Below, piece by piece: positions 1 through 7,045 of a stretch of 8,586 nucleotides of DNA. This DNA comes from Lysobacteraceae bacterium (GTDB lineage Bacteria; Pseudomonadota; Gammaproteobacteria; Xanthomonadales; Xanthomonadaceae). The stretch is from the NCBI GenBank assembly GCA_003449195.1, contig DMID01000150.1, positions 208 to 8,793 of the forward strand. Direction: 5' to 3'. The translations under genes were made by a program, and so were the position numbers. Numbering within the stretch: the stretch's first letter is position 1; each line of letters begins with the position of its first letter. Under the pieces are notes generated by a model. The model ran no database searches, had not been told where the DNA came from, and worked only from the letters and a program-made list of their open reading frames with translations.

Positions 1-68
1 GCGGGTGCGGAACGCAGCGTCCGCCGCGTTCGCATCGCACGGCATGGCCTCACGGGGGGCGGACAGGG

Positions 69-74
69 TAAAAT
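69..74 (+). promoter_or_regulatory. Candidate -10 element of a guaB promoter
   Basis: TAAAAT differs from the sigma-70 -10 consensus at one position and lies 29 bases upstream of the chosen guaB start. Transcription from it would give a leader of about 20 bases. I see no convincing TTGACA-like -35 box at the right distance (the region around 46-51 is GC-rich), so this is only a candidate. Confidence 0.35.
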
Positions 75-103
75 GTCGCGCTTCATTCCCATCGGGGCCG
101 CCC

Positions 104-1564
104 ATGCTGCGCATCCAGGCTGAAGCTCTCACGTACGACGACGTTTCGCTCGTTCCCGCCCATTCCACGGTCCTGCCCAAGGACGTCTCGCTGGAGACGC
201 GCCTGACCCGCGACCTGCGGCTCAAGCTGCCGATCGTCTCGGCCGCGATGGACACCGTCACCGAGGCGCGTCTGGCCATCGCCATGGCCCAGTTGGGTGG
301 CATCGGCATCATCCACAAGAACATGACCGTGGCCCAGCAGGCCGCGCAGGTGGCCAAGGTCAAGAAGTTCGAGTCCGGCGTGATCCGCGACCCGTTCACC
401 GTGACCCCGGAAACCAGCATCCGCGACGTGCTGGCGCTGACCCGTGCGCACAACATCTCCGGCGTGCCGGTGGTGGATGCCAGCGGCCAGTTGGCCGGCA
501 TCGTCACCCATCGCGACATGCGTTTCGAGACCGAGCTGGACGATCCGGTCCGCCACATCATGACCAAGAAGGACCGGCTGGTCACGGTGAAGGAGGGGGC
601 GGCCTCGGATGAAGTGCTCAAGCTGCTGCACGGCAACCGCATCGAAAAGGTGCTGGTGGTCAACGACGACTTCCAGCTGCGCGGGCTGATCACGGTCAAG
701 GACATCCAGAAGAAGTCCGACAACCCCAATGCCGCCAAGGACGCTTCAACCCGGTTGATGGTGGGCGCGGCGGTCGGCGTTGGCGGTGATACCGAGCAGC
801 GCGTCGAGGCGTTGGTGGCGGCCGGCGTGGACGTGGTCATCGTCGATACCGCGCACGGCCACTCGCAGGGCGTGATCGACCGCGTGCGCTGGGTCAAGCA
901 GACCTTCCCGCAGGTGCAGGTGATCGGCGGCAACATCGTCACCGGCGATGCCGCGCTGGCCTTGATGGATGCCGGCGCGGATGCGGTGAAGGTGGGCGTC
1001 GGCCCCGGCTCGATCTGCACCACGCGCGTGGTGGCGGGCGTGGGCGTGCCGCAGATCACCGCCGTGGACATGGTGGCCGAGGCGCTGCAGGACCGCATCC
1101 CGCTGATCGCCGACGGCGGCATCCGCTATTCCGGCGACATCGGCAAGGCGCTGGCCGCCGGTGCATCCACGGTGATGATCGGCGGCTTGTTCGCCGGCAC
1201 CGAGGAAGCGCCGGGCGAGGTCGAGCTGTACCAAGGCCGCAGCTACAAGAGCTACCGCGGCATGGGTTCGCTGGCGGCGATGGAGAAGGGTTCCAAGGAC
1301 CGCTATTTCCAGGATGCCTCCGATGCCGACAAGCTGGTGCCGGAAGGCATCGAAGGCCGCGTGCCGTATCGCGGCCCGGTCGGCGGCATCGTCCACCAGC
1401 TGATCGGCGGCCTGCGCGCCACGATGGGCTACGTCGGCTGCGGCACCATCGAGGACATGCGCAAGAAGCCCAAGTTCGTGAAGATCACCGGCGCCGGCCA
1501 GCGCGAGAGCCACGTCCATGACGTTACGATCACCAAGGAGCCGCCGAACTACCGCGCCGGCTGA
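104..1564 (+). CDS. guaB: Inosine-5'-monophosphate dehydrogenase
   Basis: GuaB oxidises IMP to XMP with NAD+, the rate-limiting step of guanine nucleotide synthesis in the cytosol. The 486-residue protein begins MLRIQAEALTYDDV, matching the E. coli N-terminus (488 residues), which is why I start at ATG 104; the frame stays open upstream to base 5 but that extension does not resemble the family. The (beta/alpha)8 barrel is interrupted by a CBS-domain pair at about residues 95-205. The substrate loop GPGSICTTR places the catalytic Cys at 305, the same number as in E. coli. Also present are the IMP phosphate-binding DGGIR (337-341), YRGMGSL (384-390) and the flap Arg400-Tyr401. The C-terminus ESHVHDVTITKE is typical. 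No strong Shine-Dalgarno is visible; a GGGG at 94-97 is the best candidate. The gene ends in a terminator, with guaA 98 bases downstream. Confidence 0.98.
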   Translation: MLRIQAEALTYDDVSLVPAHSTVLPKDVSLETRLTRDLRLKLPIVSAAMDTVTEARLAIAMAQLGGIGIIHKNMTVAQQAAQVAKVKKFESGVIRDPFTVTPETSIRDVLALTRAHNISGVPVVDASGQLAGIVTHRDMRFETELDDPVRHIMTKKDRLVTVKEGAASDEVLKLLHGNRIEKVLVVNDDFQLRGLITVKDIQKKSDNPNAAKDASTRLMVGAAVGVGGDTEQRVEALVAAGVDVVIVDTAHGHSQGVIDRVRWVKQTFPQVQVIGGNIVTGDAALALMDAGADAVKVGVGPGSICTTRVVAGVGVPQITAVDMVAEALQDRIPLIADGGIRYSGDIGKALAAGASTVMIGGLFAGTEEAPGEVELYQGRSYKSYRGMGSLAAMEKGSKDRYFQDASDADKLVPEGIEGRVPYRGPVGGIVHQLIGGLRATMGYVGCGTIEDMRKKPKFVKITGAGQRESHVHDVTITKEPPNYRAG

Positions 1565-1582
1565 TCGCCCGGCCGCGACGCG

Positions 1583-1610
1583 AAGAGGGACGCGCACGTG
1601 TCCCTCTTTT
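1583..1610 (+). terminator. Intrinsic terminator between guaB and guaA
   Basis: AAGAGGGAC at 1583-1591 pairs perfectly with GTCCCTCTT at 1600-1608, a 9-bp stem around a loop of GCGCACGT. The stem runs into a T tract at 1607-1610. It begins 18 bases after the guaB stop and sits wholly in the 98-base gap before guaA. It should end most guaB transcripts, so guaA needs either read-through or its own promoter. I do not see an obvious -35/-10 pair in 1611-1662. Confidence 0.8.
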
Positions 1611-1662
1611 CGTATCTGCTCTCCGTTTCCTGCATTCCTCCCGCCTTCGAGCCCGTACCGGC

Positions 1663-3234
<1,572 letters not shown>

Positions 3235-3433
3235 TCCTGCATCCAGCATGGGCTGGCATTGGCATGCAAGAAATCCAATCTAATTCCATGGCAGAAAAGG
3301 ATTTTTATGGATTTATTCCCGCACTGGCTGGTAAGGCCTGGCAGCCTCAAGCAGAATTTCCCCAATGGCATGGACAGTGGTGCGATCCAGTCAGGATGCC
3401 ATGATCACGAGTCAGTGCCGTGCCTAGTCTGAG

Positions 3434-3505
3434 CACTTATGCATGGTACTGAATTTATCAAATTTACTGATTTATAAGTGAAATAAGTCAAATTTGGCAC
3501 TGATT
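3434..3505. repeat. Direct and inverted repeat cluster upstream of the integrase
   Basis: TCAAATTT occurs at 3458-3465 and again at 3488-3495, exactly 30 bases apart. CTGATT follows each copy, at 3467-3472 and 3500-3505. CACTTAT at 3434-3440 is an exact inverted copy of ATAAGTG at 3474-3480. The arrangement resembles arm-type integrase or excisionase binding sites, and it overlaps the candidate integrase promoter. The repeats are seen directly; the role is inferred. Confidence 0.45.
3449..3478 (+). promoter_or_regulatory. Candidate integrase promoter
   Basis: TATAAG at 3473-3478 matches five of six -10 consensus bases. CTGAAT at 3449-3454 is a weak -35 candidate with an 18-base spacer. The predicted start near 3485 would leave a leader of about 58 bases before the integrase ATG. 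The promoter is embedded in the repeat cluster, which would fit autoregulation by the integrase. Confidence 0.35.
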
Positions 3506-3543
3506 CGGCTCATGGTATCCAGTCTGGATTCTGGAGCCTTGCC

Positions 3544-4595
3544 ATGTTGACCGATACCAAGCTGCGTAACCTCAAGCCGAAAGAAAAGCTGTACAAGGTT
3601 GTTGATCGGGACGGCCTCTATGTGGCGGTGACGCCCGCAGGCTCGATCTCGTTCCGTTACAACTACACGATCAATGGCCGCCAGGAGACGGTGACCTTTG
3701 GGCGGTACGGGGTGGGTGGCATCACGTTGGCAGAGGCGCGAGAGCGCCTGCATGAAGCCAAGAAGATGGTGGCGACGGGCAAGTCGCCGGCCAAGGAAAA
3801 AGCACGCGACAAGAGCCGCATCAAGGATGCCGAAACGTTCGGTGCGTGGGCGGAAAAGTGGTTGCGCGGCTACCAGATGGCCGATTCCACGCGCGACATG
3901 CGTCATTCCGTGTACCAGCGCGACCTCAAGGCCAAGTTCGGCAACTGGAAGCTCACGGAAATCACACATGAAGACCTGCGCGCCCTGACCGATGCCATCG
4001 TGGAACGGGGAGCGCCGGCCACGGCCGTGCATGTGCGTGAGATCGTGCTTCAGGTGTACCGCTGGGCCATTGAGCGCGGGCAGAGGGTAGAGAATCCCGC
4101 CGAGCTGGTGCGGTCAGCATCTATTGCCCGTTTCGAGCCTCGCGACAGGGCACTGACGCCGGAAGAGATCGGCTGGATGACCAGTACCTTGAACGAATCG
4201 GCACGACCCCATCCATCCGGGCTGCGGTGAAGCTGCTGTTGCTGACGATGGTGCGCAAAAGCGAGCTGACCAATGCGACCTGGAGCGAAATCAACTTCAG
4301 CGAGGCACTTTGGACGATCCCGAAGGAGCGGATGAAGCGTCGCACACCTCACTTGGTGTTTCTGTCCCGACAGGCTCTTGACATCTTTATCGCGCTGAAG
4401 ACTTTCGCGGGTGGCTCCGAGTACGTTCTGCCGTCGCGCTATGACTCCGACCAGCCCATGAGCAGCGCCACGCTTAATCAAGTGACCACGTTGACATATA
4501 GGTTGGCACAGAAGGAGGGGAAGTCACTCGCCAAGTTTGGGCCACATGACTTGCGGCGCACGGCCAGCACGCTGTTGCACGAGGCCGGCTACAAC
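3544..4595 (+). pseudogene. Tyrosine integrase of P4 type, frameshifted and truncated
   Basis: The start MLTDTKLRNLKPKEKLYKV with GGAG at 3533-3536 is typical of island integrases with an N-terminal DUF4102 arm-binding domain (about residues 1-90), followed by a SAM-like core-binding domain (about 98-185). The first frame reads to 4200 and then ends at a TGA at 4228-4230. Homology resumes one frame over from about 4200, reading GTTPSIRAAVKLLLLTMVRKSEL, so one base, probably a G from the GG at 4200-4201, has been lost. The second part holds the catalytic Arg (VRKSEL), Lys (IPKERMK) and the HDLRR box. It stops after HEAGYN at about 4595, where an IS end begins. The second catalytic His, the Tyr nucleophile and about 50-60 C-terminal residues are missing, so even with the frameshift repaired it could not recombine DNA. 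It probably once drove integration at guaA. Confidence 0.9.
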
Positions 4596-4623
4596 GGGTT
4601 CTACCCCGAAACCACGGATGGTT
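4596..4623 (+). repeat. IS terminal inverted repeat, left end
   Basis: It begins GGGTTC, with CCCCGA and CACGGA blocks following. Aligned without gaps against the reverse complement of 5790-5817, 20 of 28 positions match. It directly follows the integrase codons for GYN. Confidence 0.75.
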
Positions 4624-5468
4624 GTAAAAGGGCGGAAAACTTCAAATCCTGCCTAGCGGTCCTTCGTCGCATCCTCGGGTTGTGGAACCGCTCGATGTAT
4701 TCAAACACATCAGCTCTTGCCGATTCGAGTGTCGGGTAGGTCATGCGGTAGACGCGCTCGCGCTCGCGCTTGAGCATACCGAAGAAGCCTTCGCAGGCCC
4801 GCGTTATCGCCACAGTGGCCGACGGCACTCATCGAGCAGATCAGCCCGTTGTCCTTCAGATAGTTCTGGTAGTCACGGCTTCGAAATTGACTGCCGCGAT
4901 CGGAGTGCAGGATGACCGGATAGCTTTCCTGACGCTGCCAGACCGCCATCTGTACGGCTCGGATGACCATCTGGCGGTCCTGCCGGTGATGCATTGACCA
5001 GCCCACGATCCGTTGGTCGAACAGGTCCAGCACGATGCACAAATACAGCTTGCCTTCGCCGGTCTTGAGCTCGGTGATGTCGGTGACTCACTTGGTCTCC
5101 GGCTCCAGTGCGGTGAAGTCGCGCTCCAGCAGGTTGCGCACGCCAGGTGGCGTCAGCGCCGGCTGGGCGCGTTGGCCACGGCGCTTGGGTCGCGGCCAGC
5201 CCTGCAGGCCGTCGGCCGCCATCAACCGGGCAACCCGGTTCAGGCTGGCCGTCTCGCCTTCGTCGCTCAGGTCTTCGTGCATGCGCCCGGCACCCAGCGT
5301 GCCCCGGCTGTCCTCATGCAGTTCGTGGATCCGCCCGAGCAGGCGCAGGTTGTCGAGCTCACGGGCACTGGACAAGCGCTTGCTCCAGTCGTAGTAACCG
5401 CTGGCCGACACCTTCGGGCAGCGGCACATCAGTCGAATCGGGAACTCATCGCGGCAACGTTCGATCAC
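4601..5468 (-). pseudogene. IS3-family transposase OrfB (DDE catalytic subunit), broken
   Basis: From GTG 5468, which has a GAGG six bases upstream overlapping the orfA stop, the reading frame gives an HTH-like region and then the integrase core. Residue 127 is TGA (complement of 5088-5090) in a place where the family has Trp (ETK-W-VTDIT). Without it the frame continues through the first catalytic Asp (about 130, VTDIT) and the second (about 190, HSDRGSQF). Near 4798-4800 one extra base in a CCC run shifts the frame after GHCGDNA. The rest, ACEGFFGMLKRER with the catalytic Glu 35 residues after the second Asp, continues one frame over to a TAG at 4601-4603. The DDE residues survive, but two independent lesions should prevent a full-length product. 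Both are single-base events, so reads should be checked. Confidence 0.9.
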
Positions 5469-5476
5469 CTGATACC

Positions 5477-5755
5477 TCAGGAGGATCCCTTGGCAAAGAA
5501 CGTCGCCGCTTCTCGCAAAAAATCCCGCTCCTTCTTCACCCGGGCCAGTTCACGCTTGAGCTGCGCCACTTTCTCATCCCGTGGCGTCCCGATGCCGCCG
5601 AAGACCACCTTGTCCTGGCTCTGGGCTTCCCGCTTCCAGCGGGTCAACAGGTTGTCCAGCTCCCGCGCCACTTGGGCGCAACTGACGCCAGGCTGGCTGG
5701 CCTGCTCAACCGCACCGCGCTTGAACTCCGCACTGAACTTCCTTCGCTTCGACAT
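5477..5755 (-). CDS. IS3-family transposase OrfA (HTH, DNA-binding)
   Basis: A 92-residue basic protein, MSKRRKFSAEFKRGAVEQA onward, with the HTH_Tnp_1 type helix-turn-helix at the N-terminus and a charged helix (about residues 58-82) typical of the leucine-zipper region that lets OrfA dimerise. GAGGAG five bases upstream favours ATG 5755 over the GTG two codons earlier. Compared with relatives I remember, which read AREL-GI-x-DNLL, this copy reads ARELDNLL and seems to lack three residues in the recognition helix turn, a possible 9-base deletion. It is complete as a reading frame but belongs to an element whose orfB is broken. It is transcribed in the same direction as trxB, whose stop lies only 76 bases upstream. 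Confidence 0.85.
   Translation of the reverse strand: MSKRRKFSAEFKRGAVEQASQPGVSCAQVARELDNLLTRWKREAQSQDKVVFGGIGTPRDEKVAQLKRELARVKKERDFLREAATFFAKGSS
5516..5522 (-). promoter_or_regulatory. Candidate slippery site for -1 frameshift, orfA to orfB
   Basis: On the - strand the heptamer T TTT TTG is phased to the orfA codons (GAT TTT TTG). A -1 slip would move the ribosome into the orfB frame, which is open from here through GTG 5468. IS3-family elements make the OrfAB fusion transposase by such slips, usually at A-rich heptamers, so a T-run is less typical. Confidence 0.35.
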
Positions 5756-5789
5756 GAACACTCCTCAGGGCCTCGATCGGCCTTCTAGT

Positions 5790-5817
5790 AAGTGTCCGTG
5801 AAATCGGGGGTGAACCC
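5790..5817 (-). repeat. IS terminal inverted repeat, right end
   Basis: Read on the - strand it begins GGGTTC, then CCCCGA and CACGGA in the same spacing as the left end. It lies upstream of orfA, so it is the transposase-proximal end. Its outer edge is 11 bases from the trxB stop codon. Confidence 0.75.
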
Positions 5818-5821
5818 GTGT

Positions 5822-5845
5822 TCGACAATTACCCGAGATTGTCGA
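5822..5845. repeat. Inverted repeat across the trxB stop codon
   Basis: TCGACAAT at 5822-5829 is an exact inverted copy of ATTGTCGA at 5838-5845, separated by 8 bases. In trxB mRNA this would be an 8-bp stem with the TAA stop at the base of the loop. No U tract follows in the trxB direction (the next bases belong to the IS end), so it is a weak terminator at best. It might still protect the mRNA 3' end. Confidence 0.5.
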
Positions 5846-6782
5846 GGTAGCGCTCCGCATCCAGTGCCGCCATGCAGCCGAAACCGGCCGAGGTGATGGC
5901 TTGCCGGTAATGCTGGTCGGCCACGTCGCCGCAGGCGAACACGCCCTCGACCGAGGTCTGGGTGGCGTTGCCTTCCAGCCCGGAACGGATGCTCAGGTAG
6001 CCGTTGTTCATCGCCAGCTGCCCCTCGAAGAGGCCCGTATTGGGCGTGTGGCCGATGGCGACGAAGAAGCCGTGCACGGGGATGTCGCGCGTGCCGCCGT
6101 CCAGCGTGGACTTGACCCGCACGCCGGTGACGCCCGCATCGTCGCCAAGCACCTCGTCCACCGTGCTGTTCCACACCAGTTCGACCTTGCCCGCCGCCGC
6201 CTTGGCGAACAGCTTGTCCTGCATGATCTTTTCCGCGCGCAAGCCGTCGCGCCGATGCACCAGATAGACCTTGCGGGCGATATTGGACAGGTACAGGGCT
6301 TCTTCGACAGCCGTGTTGCCGCCGCCGATGACGGCCACGTCCTGGTCGCGATAGAAGAATCCGTCGCAGGTGGCACAGGCGGACACGCCGCGGCCCTTGA
6401 ACTTCTCCTCGGTCGGGATGCCCAGGTAGCGGGCGCTGGCGCCGGTGGCCACGACCAGCGCGTCGCAGGTGTACACGCCGCTGTCGCCTTCCAGCCGGAA
6501 CGGGCGCTGCGACAAATCGGCAGTATGGATGTGGTCGAACACCACTTCGGTCTCGAAGCGCTCGGCATGCTGCTGCAGGCGCTGCATCAGCTCCGGCCCC
6601 TGCACGCCGGCCACGTCGCCGGGCCAGTTGTCCACTTCGGTGGTGGTCATCAACTGGCCGCCTTGTTCGAGCCCGGTGATCAGCAAGGGCTTGAGGTTGG
6701 CGCGTGCGCCGTAGACGGCCGCCGTCCAGCCGGCAGGGCCGGAACCGAGGATCAGCAGACGGCTGTGCTTGGGAGTGCTCAT
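5829..6782 (-). CDS. trxB: Thioredoxin reductase (NADPH)
   Basis: TrxB is a cytosolic FAD enzyme that passes electrons from NADPH to thioredoxin. The 317-residue protein is normal in length (E. coli 321). Visible motifs in order are the FAD-binding GSGPAG (13-18), the redox pair Cys136 and Cys139 in SACATCDGFFY, the NADPH-binding GGGNTAVE (153-160) with HRR at 176-178, and the FAD-contacting CGDVADQ (284-290). I chose ATG 6782 because MSTPKHSRLLILGSGPAG matches the family start. The frame stays open upstream to 6965 without homology. A weak GCGAG precedes the start. All functional residues are present and the C-terminus is complete, but normal downstream sequence is missing: about 11 bases after the stop the IS begins, so transcripts may run into orfA. 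It is divergent from ftsK. Confidence 0.97.
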   Translation of the reverse strand: MSTPKHSRLLILGSGPAGWTAAVYGARANLKPLLITGLEQGGQLMTTTEVDNWPGDVAGVQGPELMQRLQQHAERFETEVVFDHIHTADLSQRPFRLEGDSGVYTCDALVVATGASARYLGIPTEEKFKGRGVSACATCDGFFYRDQDVAVIGGGNTAVEEALYLSNIARKVYLVHRRDGLRAEKIMQDKLFAKAAAGKVELVWNSTVDEVLGDDAGVTGVRVKSTLDGGTRDIPVHGFFVAIGHTPNTGLFEGQLAMNNGYLSIRSGLEGNATQTSVEGVFACGDVADQHYRQAITSAGFGCMAALDAERYLDNLG

Positions 6783-7045
6783 GTATACTCGCTTGAAGTC
6801 AGGGAACGGCTCCGAACCTGCGCATGGCCCGAAGCCGATGCGGGGCAGGATGCGGATAGAGTGAAGGCCGTCACCGGCCGAATCAAGGCGACCGCATGGA
6901 ACGGCAGGTCGCACCAATGGGCTCCAGGGAGGCGTGAGGCTCCGTCCCCGCCCGGCCCGCGCCAAGCACAGTGGGCATGCTGATCCGGCCCCGTTTTTCC
7001 TCTACCATCAATCACTAGCACGACATTCCTGAGGTTCGGTCACGG
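6783..7045. other. Divergent intergenic region between trxB and ftsK
   Basis: This 263-base region should hold promoters for both genes. On the ftsK side a plausible promoter is described separately. On the trxB side a TATACA hexamer lies immediately before the ATG, too close for an ordinary leader and with no matching -35; the real trxB promoter is not obvious. A small hairpin, GGCCG and CGGCC around TCAC, sits at 6866-6879. Open frames here are GC-driven and resemble nothing I know. Confidence 0.5.
6980..7008 (+). promoter_or_regulatory. Candidate ftsK promoter
   Basis: CTGATC at 6980-6985 and TACCAT at 7003-7008, with a 17-base spacer containing a T5 run, resemble a weak sigma-70 promoter. 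Transcription would start near 7015, giving a leader of about 30 bases. Matches to consensus are partial. Confidence 0.3.

Larger units (their letters stand above)
3235..3543. other. AT-rich spacer between guaA and the integrase remnant
   Basis: This 309-base stretch has no convincing gene. It is visibly richer in A and T than the flanking core genes, especially from 3270 to 3330 and from 3430 to 3500. It contains a 7-bp inverted repeat (ATGGCAT at 3365-3371 and ATGCCAT at 3396-3402), a cluster of repeats at 3434-3505, and a near-perfect palindrome TCCAGTCTGGA at 3518-3528 just before the integrase start. I see no intrinsic terminator for guaA here. Such a region upstream of a phage-type integrase usually carries the integrase promoter and arm-type binding sites. 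Confidence 0.6.
4596..5817 (-). mobile_element. IS3-family insertion sequence, decayed
   Basis: About 1222 bp with imperfect terminal inverted repeats and an orfA/orfB transposase on the - strand in the usual out-of-phase arrangement; size and layout fit the IS3 family. The OrfB core (SMSAVGHCGDNA followed by a DD35E glutamate) suggests the IS3 group rather than the IS407 group. I cannot name the element. The orfB stop codon (complement of 4601-4603) lies inside the left terminal repeat, so the element is compact. No 3- or 4-bp target duplication is seen: the left flank ends CAAC and the right flank begins GTGT. Only the left flank is integrase sequence. Ends could be off by one or two bases because both repeats also share a C outside the GGGTTC. 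Confidence 0.85.

Noticed and set aside
3328..3348. GGCTG and CAGCC inverted repeat as a guaA terminator
   Set aside because: The stem is only 5 bp with a mismatched interior and no T tract.
3288..3404. Small + strand frame of 38 codons between guaA and the integrase (MAEKDFYGFIPALAGK onward)
   Set aside because: It has a fairly natural amino-acid mix, but no Shine-Dalgarno before the ATG and no known relatives. It is too weak to call.
3235..5828. A new defence or cargo system inside the element
   Set aside because: Every substantial frame here is explained by the integrase remnant or the IS; no cargo genes remain.
6770..6785. GGGAGTG near the trxB start as a remnant of the guaA attachment core
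   Set aside because: It matches only a few bases of the guaA tail and is ordinary trxB coding sequence (Ser-Thr-Pro codons).
5901..6983. Open frame of 360 codons on the + strand opposite trxB
   Set aside because: It is a mirror of the trxB coding sequence with no recognisable motifs.
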